Notes: generated from the letters alone by a model not told the origin. A stretch of 64,000 nt of DNA from Laguncularia racemosa (GCA_037954665.1 JBBMOL010000072.1:1948340-2012339), one strand, 5' to 3'; counted from the first letter of the stretch, positions 48,356 through 60,763 are shown. Numbers and translations are program-made.

Positions 48356-48750
48356 GTAATTATTATTACAATTTTTAGTTTTCTTTGAATTTCTCCAAAT
48401 CAATTTCATTTCTCTGTAAAAACTATTTTATTGGTAACTTTTGTTCGTTCTGAATCTGTGGGTCATGTTGAAATCGAAATAAAATCTCTCGTTGCACTTT
48501 TATGTCCAATATGAACATGAATACCCAAGTTGTCTAAGACCGTGAATTGAATCTGCCCTTTTCTTTTTTTGATGTGTTTATTCTGTTCTCTTTGGATAAA
48601 GATCTGATCTTTACTATCCTGTGGTTGATATTATTGGGAAGATAGACTAAAGTTGCAAACTTTATAAGCTACACTTGTTCCTGAGACTGAAAAGACCAAA
48701 GGGTTTTGAGAAATTCTGAAATTTTCTAATACCTTTTTTAATTTTCTCAG
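48356..48750 (+). other. 5'-UTR intron of the third GRAS gene
   Basis: Donor CCCAG|GTAATT and acceptor ATTTTCTCAG|GTTTCTGCA. The exon after the acceptor begins GTTTC as in copies A and B, supporting a leader intron inherited by all three GRAS genes. It leaves a 43-nt second leader exon before the ATG. Confidence 0.65.
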
Positions 48751-48793
48751 GTTTCTGCAAAGTTTTTTCATTTGGGATTTAGACTATGCTATT

Positions 48794-50887
48794 ATGGATC
48801 TTCTTACGGAGCTTTCCAATTCAGGAAATGGATTGAAATTGGACCATGGTTCGATTTCTATCCTCACAAATCAGAAGTTTGTTAATGGGTTTAGATGTAA
48901 TAATGGATATGTTAATGGGTTCATGAATCCGCTAAACATCAATCTCGCACCACAGTCCGCCACAAGTTTAGAGGTTGAGTCTCCTGAAGATGGGGATACC
49001 TCTAAGTCTATTCTCAAATACATTAGCGAGATACTAATGGAGGAAGATTTAGATGAGAAGAATTGTATGTTGCAAGATTGTTTGGCCCTACAAGCGGCCG
49101 AGAAATCTTTTTATGAAGCTATTAATCCACCTCCAACAGACCAATTGCCATCTCCTGTTGATCATGATGTAGAGAAATTGTGTGCTTGCTCTCCTCAATA
49201 TAGTAGTTCTGATAGCAGCAACAGCTGTAACGTCATATCCAACTCTTGTGAATGCAATTACATCCACAATCTGGGCGGTTTGGATATCTCACCTGCTCTT
49301 CATGGGAATTCACGATCCCTTATGGATCTTGCTTCATACTGTAAATCACAATCCGTTGCACAGCTAGGGAGGGAAATATGGGAACGGAGTGAATTTCTTT
49401 CTAGTGGCAGCAACAATTCATGCGATTTGGAGAATAACAGAATACAATATCCAGATGTAGGATCTGAAAAAATTCAGCATTCTCCTACCACATCAAAAGG
49501 GAAGAAAAATCACAAAAGAGAAGATAGCGAAAATCAACAAGGGGAAAGGAGTAACAAACAATCAGCTTTGTTTGTGGAAGAGGCTGATCAATCACAGTTG
49601 TTTGACGAGGTCTTGCTTTGTCGAGGTGGAAAAGATGAACATCTATGTACTCTTTGGCAGGGGTCAACAGAAGCTTTGCAGCAAAATGGGCAGGTGAAAG
49701 GATCCGGTGGCAAAAGAGGACGCCGGAAGAAAAGGGGCAATAAAGGTGATATGGTGGATCTGTGGACTCTATTAACTCAATGTGCACAGTCTGTGGCAAG
49801 CAACGATCACAGAAGCGCGAATGAATTGCTCAAGCAGATCAGGCAACATTCTTCTCCACATGGTGACGGGACTCAGAGATTAGCACATTACTTTGCAAAT
49901 GGCCTTGAAGCTCGCTTGGCCGGCAGTGAGACACCATCCTATTCAGCCCTTCTAGGAAATGGGAGGACATCAGCGGCTGAAATTCTGAAAGCTTACCAAG
50001 TTTATGTTCAAGCTTGCCCCTTCAAAAGGATGTCGAATTTTTTTGCTAACAGAACAATCATGAAAAAAACAGAGAACGCAACCAGAATCCACATCATTGA
50101 TTTTGGCATCCTCTATGGATTTCAATGGCCCTGCCTCATCCAGCGTGTCTCCAAAAGAGCTGGTGGAGCTCCCAAGCTCCGCATGACAATGATTGAGCTT
50201 CCACAACCTGGTTTCAAGCCCACGGAAAGGGTAGAGGAGACAAGGCATCGCTTGGAAAATTACTGCAAGAGGTTCAACGTGGAGTATGAGTTCCATGTCA
50301 TTGCAAAAAAGTGGGAGACCATTCAAGTGGAGGAACTGAACATTGACAGAGATGAGATGACTATTGTAAACTGTCTGTATCGGTTGAAGAATCTGCCTGA
50401 TGAATCCGTTGTGATGAACAGTCCAAGGGATGCTGTGCTGAAATTGATAAGGAAAATCAATCCAGACATGTTTCTACATGGAGTTGTCAATGGGACATAT
50501 AACGCACCTTTCTTTGTGACAAGGTTTCGGGAGGCACTCTTCCACTTCTCTTCGTTGTTTGACGCTTTCGATGTCAACATAGAGCGAGAAGATCCACAAA
50601 GATTAATGTTTGAGAAGGAGGTATTTGCTAGAGACGCAATGAATGTCATAGCGTGTGAAGGGTTTGCTAGAGTTGAGAGGCCAGAAACTTATAAGCAGTG
50701 GCAGGTTAGAAACATGAGGGCCGGATTCAAACAGATCCCGCTGGACATCGAAATCTTCAAGAAAGTGAAGGAGACGGTAAAATTGGAGTACCACAGGGAT
50801 TTCATCATCGATCAGGATGGGAATTGGATGCTAATGGGATGGAAGGGAAGGGTAATCCATGCTGTTTCTTGCTGGCTACCAGCCTAG
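48794..50887 (+). CDS. GRAS transcription factor, LISCL subfamily, SCL11-like
   Basis: Single-exon CDS of 697 aa starting MDLLTELSN. The N-terminus has the LISCL motif ILKYISEILMEE with ALQAAEKSFYEAI (about residues 73-110) and QLFDEVLL (about 270), followed by a basic stretch GGKRGRRKKRGNKG, a plausible nuclear signal. The GRAS domain runs from about residue 321: VDLWTLLTQCAQSVAS, HIIDFGILYGFQWPCLIQR, PRDAVLKLIRKINPDMF, NAPFFVTRFREALFHFSS, RVERPETYKQWQVR, and GWKGR to the SCWLPA end. It is clearly diverged from the tandem pair at 7 and 24 kb. Its neighbour downstream, in convergent orientation, is MPP6, as I recall for Arabidopsis AT5G59450/AT5G59460, which supports orthology to SCL11-type genes. 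Role: nuclear transcriptional regulation; targets unknown. Confidence 0.95.
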   Translation: MDLLTELSNSGNGLKLDHGSISILTNQKFVNGFRCNNGYVNGFMNPLNINLAPQSATSLEVESPEDGDTSKSILKYISEILMEEDLDEKNCMLQDCLALQAAEKSFYEAINPPPTDQLPSPVDHDVEKLCACSPQYSSSDSSNSCNVISNSCECNYIHNLGGLDISPALHGNSRSLMDLASYCKSQSVAQLGREIWERSEFLSSGSNNSCDLENNRIQYPDVGSEKIQHSPTTSKGKKNHKREDSENQQGERSNKQSALFVEEADQSQLFDEVLLCRGGKDEHLCTLWQGSTEALQQNGQVKGSGGKRGRRKKRGNKGDMVDLWTLLTQCAQSVASNDHRSANELLKQIRQHSSPHGDGTQRLAHYFANGLEARLAGSETPSYSALLGNGRTSAAEILKAYQVYVQACPFKRMSNFFANRTIMKKTENATRIHIIDFGILYGFQWPCLIQRVSKRAGGAPKLRMTMIELPQPGFKPTERVEETRHRLENYCKRFNVEYEFHVIAKKWETIQVEELNIDRDEMTIVNCLYRLKNLPDESVVMNSPRDAVLKLIRKINPDMFLHGVVNGTYNAPFFVTRFREALFHFSSLFDAFDVNIEREDPQRLMFEKEVFARDAMNVIACEGFARVERPETYKQWQVRNMRAGFKQIPLDIEIFKKVKETVKLEYHRDFIIDQDGNWMLMGWKGRVIHAVSCWLPA

Positions 50888-52347
50888 CAAACTGGCGAGC
50901 AATATATGCCTAGGGTTCCATATTGTCTTTATTTTACTCTTCTAGCTGTTAGGAGTGTATATACTACATATTAGATTGTTGCCCTGCAACCTGCTAGCGG
51001 AACGTATAGTTATAGTTCCTTGCAACCAATTTTTCATGTATTATTGCGGTTTGTCTGACTATTAGTTGTAGTTTCCAATGAAATCTTATTTTGATGCTGT
51101 AGTGTTGATAGCAGATATGTAGCCAGTTGCTATATTTTCTCATCATGTTTTATGTTGGTCCGCTGTTTTTATGGTTTTGCCATTGATGTCCATCTAATTC
51201 TCACCTCCAGAGAGCTCTCTGTATGGATCATTAAATTAGTATGTATGCGTTTTGTTATTAACCTTTTCTTAGTTTTATCATCAACTAGCAGAAGATGTTC
51301 TTGTGATGTTGATAGTTTTAGTTTCAAGGTATATCTGATAATTTAACTTTGACGGTGCATAGTTGGCTAGGGGCTTATCTTCGTGATTTATCACGCTTCT
51401 TCTCTTTTTATATGATAATACGCACCAACTAGAAGCAAAAAGAGTAGATCACAACTCAAGCAGTTAGTGAAACAGTGTAGCAAGCAAGAAAGTTACGCAT
51501 GCAATCGATCACTAAGGGAAGGAATTGACCTATTCTATTCTAAGCCAGAACTAGAAAGAGCCTAAAACCACTCCTTGTGAACTACTCGAGACAATTTATA
51601 AATATTCTAATATCAGAAACCAATTTGTGCGCACATTTTTTGGAAATCTTTTTGGAGTGCATTTGCAGGGCATAAATATCAGAGTATGAATCATAGTTGA
51701 GCTAATACCGAGTATTAAGTCATATGCTTACAGTTTATCCGAGCTGGAGCTTGGATTGTAAACAAATATGCCCCAGGAGATCACACTGTCAGAAATAAAG
51801 GACGCAAAAAAAAGATTCTTAACAACAGAATATTGTGTGAACGTGAAAGCTTTTGGGGTCTGCAAACTGTCTCAAACTCTATTAATCATCATTCCTATAA
51901 AAGAGAACATTTCACTCTCCATCCATGATTCTGGAGATTGTGAAAATCTCAGCCGTAAGTAATAGGGAAAGTAGCATAGTTATTTGTTGTTTCTTCTCTT
52001 CAAATACAGACAACAGGGCTTGGGGAAGGTATTCTACAACAGCAAATTTGAGTCTTGAATAGCTTCAAATTAAAATGAAAAATTCAGATTTAAAACAAAC
52101 CTTGTTTGATCTTAATTTCACACGAGAATGTTGGGATACTGTGAAAAGATGCCACCCTCGGATTGTTGGACCAACGATAGGTACTATGTGCCAACACAAC
52201 AATGCAAGAGAGAAATTTAAATTAGGAACAAGCTATTATCTCATTGCAATCTGCTCTGAGATACCAATTACTACTACTTGAACGTTTCTAATAAGATAAA
52301 ACAATCAACTATCGTCTAAATCCTCAATATTATTACCCAAATTTTGC
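50888..52347. other. Convergent intergenic region between the GRAS gene and MPP6
   Basis: It holds the GRAS 3'-UTR (to perhaps 51120) and the MPP6 3'-UTR. The small frames at 51152-51346, 51768-51962 and 52075-52281 have no recognisable features. Confidence 0.5.
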
Positions 52348-55300
52348 CTATGCTTTTCTTTGCTGAGGCTTTGGTGGTCTTAGAACATTCCAATCAAGCT
52401 TTTCACGTTTCGGCTGCTTGAAGGATCCTCTGCTGGTATTGGCTGACTCATTTTGCGTGTTTTGGGGGGATTTGTTGGGAAATTGAGTTTCAGTTGATAT
52501 CTCAGCTTCCTTTCTTTTGAGATGCCCATTTGCTTCACCATTTGGCTTATCATCATTCATCCGATCAGCTCCAGCTTCATGAATTGAAGACCCATTGTCT
52601 CTGCAGAAGCGGAAAATTTAGATGTAAACAAAAGGAAAGGAAGGTCATCCATTGCATAAGCAGAACGCTCTCCTTTATCTTTACTATTATAAGGAGATGG
52701 CAACACAAGAACTTTTCAGAAGCACGCTCCAATGAGACCCAGTGCATTTGTACTGGTATGGTTGTACCCCCCAAAACTCTCTTTTTGATAAAGCATTTGA
52801 AGTTCCATTGACTCTCATCTTAATTACAAATCTTTCTTTAAAGAATTAGAATCACTTCTACGAGCAAAAAACATAGAAGACATTCTTCATCAATTAGAGA
52901 TATGCTCATTTGTTGAGGATGATATCAAGAAACACTATGATCTAGAACAAACTAGGGATTAAGTTCCCATCGAACACCCCTTGGATCAGGAATATGAGCC
53001 ACATGAATAGCATTAACTGAAACTCCTGGGCCTCCATGCTGACAATGTGCATCAGATTCCCACTATCTTCACTATTCTCAATTTCAACTAGAATAGATCT
53101 GATTTCTATATTGTATAGTATATGATATATTAACTATAACTACACCCAGAAAACATATTTAATAAACATAATTAGATAATTTATTATCTAATTTGATTTA
53201 TATATTTCAATTTTATGAATTGGGGTAAAATTCATTCATTTCATTTTTTAGCCCAATAATAAATAAAAAGAAAAAGAAGGCAGGCCAGTAAAACCCACAG
53301 CTAAGTTCCATAACATTGGATTGCTATCCACATCATGCAATAGACAATAACTCCCCTACACAATATACAACTTTCAGCAGCTCTCCAAGAGCAATTCTCC
53401 TCAAAACCCCAAATCCCCGATGCAACATATACATCTGCTTTTTGAAGTACTGCTAGAAGTTGATACTTTGATAAGAGCTGATCAAAGAAGGTCATGCATA
53501 CCTTAAAGGAACTCCCTCGCTCTTATTACTTGAAGATGTTGCTGGATCTTCTGGCTGGTGAGGATTTGCAGCTGCTTCATTCATTTTCTAAACAAGATAG
53601 TACATCAATAAGCATAGGAAACTTAAAAGCATACAAGAGCGGATAAAATCATCATTAAATGAACCACATACTCACATCAATAGAGGGATTGAAACTTTGA
53701 AAAGACATCCGTCCCATAACTGCTCCAGGGTGAGGATCCCCTTCCATTATAACCACACTGCAATTTATATTGAGGCAAGTTATTAAAAACAAGGAGGTAA
53801 AAAAGCAACTGGGTCATAAAATTTCATTGTGCCCCCAAAAGAAAAGAAGACAGAAAAAAAGAGCCACTCTTAAAAAGAAGTCCCAGTGCAGCATCACTAA
53901 AATCTATATTGCCATTAAGCAAAGCTAAACTGAACGATTTGCACTGTTCCATTTTCTGGACATCTTTTAACTCTCTGCAGAGTATATTCATCTAAATTTT
54001 AAGTATTAAGTCAATTCAAGAGAGATTCACCAAGTGATTTGGAGAAGGTAAGATATATTTTCATGTGCATTTCTACATTCTCCAATTAAAGAGAAACATT
54101 TAAAGGCAAGGATTATTTTCTTTTACTTTTGTCTTAGGGATATAATGAATCAAAGTAGCTAATACAAGCATAGTCCTCAAAGAAAATTATTAAATAGATC
54201 TTCTTTAAATCGCATGCTGTTCTAAAATAACTGCTTCGATCAAGAACATCACTGGCAAACTGAAAATTTTGAAAAACTCATTTTTATCTTAATTCCTTGG
54301 ACTTTTAAATATGCAACTTAATCATTTGATTACAGTTTTCAGCACACTTATTTTAAAAAATTTCTTCAGCTTTGAAATATCATTGAATGTTATGAGAAAT
54401 TGTCAATCAGGAACCAACAAAATGGCCATGTTATTCAATGCCAACAGGATAATTGATCCCTCTAATCCTACTTGAGTAACATCGTACAAGCAGTTAGGAA
54501 TCCATATTCATGCTGCTATGTTGTGAACATAAGTCAAACATAGCTCCAAGATTATCACAAATGAAGGTTGTGTCCCACATGCAACATGTACCAGATAATG
54601 GAAATGTTTCTTCCATAAAAACCTTCACTTCAGCAACACTGACCAAATCCTTTCTTTTTTCACCTACATCAATGGATAAACTGCTCATGCTCCTACTCTG
54701 CAGAAATGTCCCAAATTCTCTGGTCCCAAGCTAACCAAATCATTTTCCTAGATGCTGCGTTAATGACAAAATCCCAAGAAGAATGAAGTCTTCAGTTCAC
54801 TAAATCTAAATTCAATAGGTTTAGAAGAGTTTCCAATAAACCCATCAATGGAAATCCATTCTTGAAACAAAATTTCCTTATATCAGAGCATTTAATTGGG
54901 TCATTTAAACCCCTAATATTCCATTTTGCTAAATCCATAATAAAAGAAACAGAAAGTAAGAAGACCCAGTCTAAGCAAACCGACATTGCCATTTGAAGAA
55001 TTTCTTTATCTTTCTTTCACCCCCAGAGACTATTCAAAGATTAAGTTGTTATATTTTATGTAATGTGGCTTAAGCTTGCAATTTGAAATGGATAAAAATA
55101 AACTCAGCTCAGGCTTTGAGCTTAATCACTTCAAACTCAAGTTTCAAACATTTCTACTAAACTCGAGTGTAACTGACTTGAGCTTGAGTTTGACAAGTCC
55201 TACTTCAAGCCAAGCATGATTCAAAATCTAAAGTTTTATCATCTATAAGCATTTAATCTATTACTCGATCCTAAGCTCAACTAGACTTCACTCAATACAC

Positions 55301-55868
55301 CCAAGTAGTACATCGCAGACATGAATTACAACAACACACATAGCCATTCCGAACTGTGAATCTACCAAGGCTATGATTCTTTTTGCAGCATTGATCTGTC
55401 TATGGCTACTGCAATAATAAACACTGTTATCTAAACATTACACTTGACTAATCATAATCAGAGCACCATTAAGAATGCATCTAAAAATAGGGTTCGACAA
55501 AGTAAGATACATGAACATATCAAGCATTATTAACGAGGTAAAAAAAATAAAGAAGGAAAACACAATATTACCATTTCGTCCTAACATTTGCTGGAAATAA
55601 ATTCCCGTGAGATTTCACATCCTCTTGTTTCTTAGGTTTTTCCTCCCTCTGCGCCGCTCTTTGCATAAACTATAAAATAAAAACCAAAAGTCTTCAACAC
55701 CCACAAAAATTCACCACTCCTAATAACTAAAAGTTCGAAACTTTGCACAAAGGGATAACAAAAAAAGAATACCCAGATTAGAAAAAAGTGCATAAATTGA
55801 AGAATTGAATCATGGGTTTATGTTACCTTGAGGTTCTTCAAAGTGCTGGAAAGTTCCCTTTTTGCCAT
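52348..55868 (-). CDS. MPP6: M-phase phosphoprotein 6 (MPP6), nuclear exosome cofactor
   Basis: Five coding exons on the minus strand: 55868-55827, 55669-55572, 53757-53676, 53587-53502 and 52600-52348 (stop 52350-52348). All introns are GT-AG and phases join, giving 561 nt and 186 aa. Exon 1 encodes MAKRELSSTLKNLK, exon 2 continues FMQRAAQREEKPKKQEDV, exon 3 carries VVIMEGDPHPGAVMGRMSFQ and SFNPSID, matching the MPP6 signature (LKFMQR, GRMSF..FNP). Exon 5 is polar and ends KREKLDWNVLRPPKPQQRKA, typical of plant members. MPP6 proteins bind RNA and link the nuclear exosome, RRP6 and MTR4, for 3' processing of 5.8S rRNA and RNA surveillance. In Arabidopsis the equivalent gene has been labelled SCL11-related through its GRAS neighbour, but it has no GRAS domain. 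Confidence 0.93.
54490..55010 (-). mobile_element. LINE (L1-type) relic in MPP6 intron 2
   Basis: Minus-strand fragments read MDLAKWNIRGLNDPIKC and GLLET (around 54940-54850), the start of a plant LINE endonuclease domain (usual form WN.RGLN.P.K ... LLET). Downstream SWDFVINAASRKMIWLAWD (around 54780-54720) and TFICDNLGAMFDL (around 54560) follow. It is broken by stops and lies in the same orientation as MPP6 within its 1.8 kb intron. Confidence 0.7.
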
Positions 55869-56250
55869 GTCCGTTCACTTGATTATAGTGACGATGAGTT
55901 TTTTTATGCGGTGTGTCGAAAGAATTGAAATTAACGGCTATAAAACTTTGGTGCGCGAGGGTTTAATGGAGAGAAGGAAAAAACCCTTGATTTCTATCAA
56001 AACAGGACCGTTTTTTTTTTTGGTTGTGGGGGTGGGGTGGGGTGGACGGAAAGGAGGGAAGGCGATGAGCTGGGGCCTGCAACTGCGAGCGCGGTTTCGA
56101 TTTAAGTAAAATGACCCTCTTACCCTTCTACTTTTTGGTTTAATTACCAAATCTATCTTGGGTCTATCGTAATACTTACAAAAAAAAAACCCAAATTTCT
56201 ACTTCCACCCTCCAAACCAGTTGCTACGAACGCTTTCCTTTTATATAGCG
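55869..56250 (-). promoter_or_regulatory. MPP6 leader/promoter with G-rich tract
   Basis: Immediately upstream of the MPP6 start. The plus strand contains runs G5, G4 and G4 separated by single T residues (56028-56042) followed by GG and GGG, a possible G-quadruplex on the template strand. Overlapping open frames on both strands (55828-56109 and 55938-56150) are composition effects. Confidence 0.4.
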
Positions 56251-58427
56251 CCAGTTTGGGATTTTATTTTTTTTTATTCGTATCTTATTTATATATTTCT
56301 TACATTTGATTTATATCTATTTAAAATCTAATACTTTAAAAATTATTTTATCTGTATCTTATATATTTTTTATATATAATTATAAAGAATATGATGATTA
56401 GAGTATCAAAATCAAAAAATGAAAATTATTGTACTTAAAATAAAAGGTTTATATATATATATATATATATATATTACGCATTGAAAAATGGTATTTTAAT
56501 TGGTATTTTTATAAAAAAGAATAAAATATACGATAGATAAGTTTAATTTTATAGAAAAATTTTAGGTATTTAATTTTGTAAGACATATATAAATGTAGTT
56601 ATATTTTCCTTTTTTTTTATTGGTATCTTATGTTTGGCATACACAAAATTTGAATAGATGTGAAATAGATACCAAAAGGATAAAAATGAACTCTAAATTT
56701 AATTCTTGCATTCTTATTATAATCACTAAAAAAATTAACCTAAATTTTTTATATAACACTCAAATTATCAAATTAATTATTTTGCATACTTAGTCTAATC
56801 CAACAAAGGTATATAACCATGATGAGATAAATGAATAAATAAATAATTATCCATGAATTTGTATTTACAATTGGTAATATTATAATTTATAATTCTATCA
56901 AAAACAAGTAATCGGTTTTATTTTTATCCTTTTTTTATTTGAATCCTTAAATATTTGAAAATAAAATGAATAACTCGTTTCATTCAATTGCATTAAGATA
57001 CTTTGCTAAAAATTGATAAGTGTCACCTCTTGATTGATCCACAAATTCATTAATCGATAGTTTTTAATAATAATAAATAAACAACTAGATAAATAAGAAA
57101 AAAAATCCAAAAAGCAAGCCACAAAATAGCTGCCTGTCCATAGCCACTATCCTTCGCTTTAGGATAGCCTTGCAGCTAATTGAAATCTAGTGAACCTTAT
57201 AACCTACCAATTTGTAAAGTAGTGCAAGTAGGTTAAATACCTCAATTTGATCAAGATAGTCTCTTATAAGTTAAGGTTAAATAAGCTAATTATTTTTTGT
57301 CTAAGGTTAAATGGACTAGCCTAGCCTAAATATATGAAAAGAAAAAAAAAAACAATGATAAACTAGAATCGTTTAACTAGCAAGATCTCTTTTAAAAAAT
57401 GAAATTTGATAATCATGATTCATGAACCATGAAATTTAGAAGTATGAATAAAAATTCCGAGTTTGCCATAAATAAATACAATAATAGTGGAGGTATTGAT
57501 TTATGAGGAGCAAGAGAGTGAAAGACGAGAGCTAAGACTAAGACTTGAGAATAGTTGAATAAAAAGAAAGATTTGATTCTCACGAGTGATCTATTGGTAT
57601 GATACATTTTTCTTTATTTTATTATTACTTTATTTAAATTTATTTTAATATTAGTTTATCAAGAGTTGTATAATAAATCCCTTGATTTGGAATCATGGAA
57701 TGAGTAGAGGTTGCAAACAATTAATTAATTTCTTTTTCTATCTTCCTTACTCTTTGTTTTTGTTAATACTACCTATAATGTAATGATTGATGAATTAACA
57801 ACTATCAATTAAATTTCTACTTTCATTTCAAAATTGAAACTTTGGGAAGTGCATTAGACATATTTCATTTAGCTCCTTCATATCTATGCTTACTATAACT
57901 AGTTATTTCAGTTTTCTACTACAACATTAAGGATAAACTCAACTCTATTTATTAGTTTGACCAAGATTAAGAAGCAACTCTTTCTTGTACAAATTGTATA
58001 TAAATATACAATAACTATGAGATACTCTATATAGCGAATTACTGCATCTATATGAGTTATCCACAAATGACAAAAATCTCTTTTTTGCATATCTCTATCT
58101 CGATGAGATGAAACCAAGCACTTATTTTCTATTGAATAATGGTTCAAGTAAGTCCTGAAAGAGGCCTCTAAAAGCTTGATGCAAATATCAAGAGTTTCCT
58201 ATCTCATGTGGCTTATTATTCAATTCTTGTGGTGTCCTATTTGTTTAACCTACCATATCTAAGTGAATGAGATTTATCATATATGTATCCTCCCAAAACC
58301 CAAACACCCCCCATGCCATGATCGTCAAGACTTCTGAGATAAAGAGATGAAAAATTAGAGATAGAGAAGAAAGAGGAGTATAAAAGATGAGTGACATTGA
58401 GACTTAGATAATTTAAGAGTCAAAGAT
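56251..58427. other. AT-rich intergenic DNA
   Basis: No supported gene. A (TA)n run lies near 56450-56472. Minus-strand frames at 57413-57607 and 57908-58147 show no domain. Confidence 0.5.
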
Positions 58428-58435
58428 GTCAAAAG

Positions 58436-59115
58436 TAAGGATAGGCATATTTTGGTTTTCACTTTAAACAAAACTAAACTATAAGAATGTGATTCGGTTT
58501 TTTTATAGCTTTAAACCAACCATGCAATTTAGATTACGAATTTTTCTAAACCATAAAATTTCAGTTTAATCTAGCTTGATTTATGGATTGAACCATATTA
58601 TGTAATTTAGGAAAATATATTTCTATAACATGTAGTCTTATTTGAAAAGTATTAAATTCGTTTAGATTTAATAATTGTTTATATCATATAAAATGTTGAT
58701 GAAGTCAATATTCATGTCATAAAAGTTAAATACATACACATTTCAATAAATGTTAATCAATTTTTTTTAAATGCTATATTACAACATAAAGTTAACATAT
58801 AGTACAAATTTTAAGTCAACATGTACTTATATAATTTATAATTTATGGCCATGCAAGTTAAATACATTCACATTTCAACAAGTGTTAATCAAAAACTCTT
58901 TTAAGTGCTATATTACAACATAATATTTTTCTAATTAAAATAAAATATTATTATAGTTTTCTAAAACAATTTGGTTCGTTTTTACGATTTTGTTTGATTT
59001 ATCCATTTAAACTAATCATTGGTTTACAATTTGGTTTGGTAAGGGAATTTTTTTAACCAAATTAAAAAAAAAAGAATCATATTTTCGATTTGGTTGGTTT
59101 TTTTACCCACCCTTA
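58436..59115. mobile_element. Candidate hAT-like MITE, 680 bp
   Basis: Ends TAAGGATAGGCA and (reverse complement of the right end) TAAGGGTGGGTA match at 9 of 12 bases and are followed by AACCAAA/TTTGGTT-rich subterminal DNA. Flanks GTCAAAAG (58428-58435) and GTGAAAAG (59116-59123) match at 7 of 8, fitting an 8-bp hAT target duplication. There is no coding capacity. Inside, a ~132-bp unit (TTAAATACATACACATTTCA) is duplicated (58726 and 58858). Confidence 0.55.
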
Positions 59116-59555
59116 GTGAAAAGAGAGTAAAAGAAGAGAGCTAAGGTTGGAAATTGGAGAGATTGAGAGGCTTATGAATAAAACAAACTGTAAGAACAAG
59201 TGATGCCTAAAGTTTTATAGGAGAATTTGTTTAGCTCTTGTAGGTTGGTGGCTAACCCAACTCATAACAAGTCAACTTACTTTTAACTCATGAGTTTAAC
59301 AAGCCAAGTTATGCGACTTATCATTATACAAGATGAAAATTTAAAATCTAATCCACTTTCTTAATTAGGTTAAACTGACTAATTTATTAAGCTTGACCTA
59401 TTTGTACAACTCTAGTTACTAAAACAGGTGACCACCTATACCGATTGGTGGAGCAATCTACGTGAGGCATAATTGGAAATTATATTTGAAATTTTTTTTT
59501 CCTTAAAACATTGTGAATGGCAATCTACTAAATTAAGAGTGACGTGCCATCAACC
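59116..59555. other. AT-rich intergenic DNA
   Basis: Nothing recognised between the MITE-like element and the trinucleotide block. Confidence 0.5.
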
Positions 59556-59890
59556 AACAAAGGTGGTACCACTGCTAACATCTTGCCCTTGTACTAATAC
59601 CATCACGATCACTATTACTAGTACTAGCTATGACCATCACTAACACCATGGTGTTACGTGGCATAATGCTAGTCATGGTAGTGGTTTAATTGTGCTAACA
59701 ATGATTGAGGTAGCATGGTGGTGCTACCTTGATGGTGATGTTGTGGTAATGGCAGTACACTGATAGTAGTTATGATAGTGGTTTAGCATGGGTAGTGGCA
59801 ATATTGGTGCAAGGTGATGGTGGGATGAAGGTGATGTGATAATGTTAGTATGAGATGGTGGAAATGGTAGTAGTGGCAATAATGGTTTAT
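59556..59890. repeat. Second trinucleotide-biased strand-switch block
   Basis: The plus strand is CAY-rich at about 59560-59650 and then RTG/GGT-rich at about 59660-59885, with the switch at ACACCATGGTGTTACG (a local palindrome ACACCATGGTGT). It has the same architecture as 34056-34895. Confidence 0.7.
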
Positions 59891-59956
59891 TTTAAAAAAA
59901 AAAGTTATATTAATTTTTATTTTATTCCCAATTCAAAAAATGTAACATAATATTAT

Positions 59957-60175
59957 GATGTAATCATGTAAATGGTTATTTATGCAACAAAAGACTCATG
60001 GACTACGCAAGTAAGATATTTCTAATTGATTATTACAAGTAATAGCTATTTTTAATTGATTATTACATGATGTAATCATGTAAATGGTTACTTATGCAAC
60101 AAAAGACTCATGCACTATGTAAGTAACATATTTTTCATTGATTATTACAAGTAATAGCAATAGGTTACCCCTGAA
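59957..60175 (+). repeat. Two-copy tandem repeat, ~112-bp unit
   Basis: GATGTAATCATGTAAATGGT starts at 59957 and again at 60069. Both units continue TTATGCAACAAAAGACTCAT and GATTATTACAAGTAATAGC. Confidence 0.85.
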
Positions 60176-60763
60176 GATTAGTTTATCCAGAGTCTTTTCA
60201 TTTTAGAAGTGTATGGACCTTCAGGGGTCCTACTTGGCATAACGATGTTTGGGCATAAAACTGAACTTTTAAACGGTTCAGAGTTAAAATAACTAGATGG
60301 AACCCGAACTTTGAAAATTGAAAAATTCCAACCTTACTGAGTGGCTTGAGTATGTGTTAGTTCCTAAGAACCATGTGGCGTGTTTTTGCTTGTTGCAGAA
60401 GATGATGTATTTGGGCCATACCAAGTCATGGCCACCTATTTATTCGAAATGTAGTGCCTCAACGGTTCGCGTCCTTCGACGTACAGTAACCTCACAGTAG
60501 TATTTGAAACTTTTTCCAAACCATATGAGTTTGATTGTAGCTTTCTTACAAATGTTTTCAAAGACAAAAACATCCAGCCAAATCACTTGCCAAAGACTAG
60601 CCAAAATCATTAGTCACATTGATGTCAATTCATCAATTATTTTTACATAAATTAACATTCAAGTAATATCAATAACAATCAATATCAAGTCTTAAATTCT
60701 CTGATGTCCCATCATGGGATAAATGATACAGAGATTAAAGGCATTTTTTTCGAGACTAGTAAC
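60176..60763. other. Intergenic DNA and 3'-UTR of the HAD gene
   Basis: No supported gene. The frame 60318-60500 (plus strand) has no domain. The last few hundred bases are probably the HAD gene 3'-UTR. Confidence 0.45.

Noticed and set aside
52530..52811. Plus-strand frame across MPP6 exon 5 and intron 4
   Set aside because: Antisense to MPP6 coding sequence and intron; no independent support.
55828..56150. Opposed open frames around the MPP6 start
   Set aside because: They overlap MPP6 exon 1 and the G-rich leader; composition effects without motifs.
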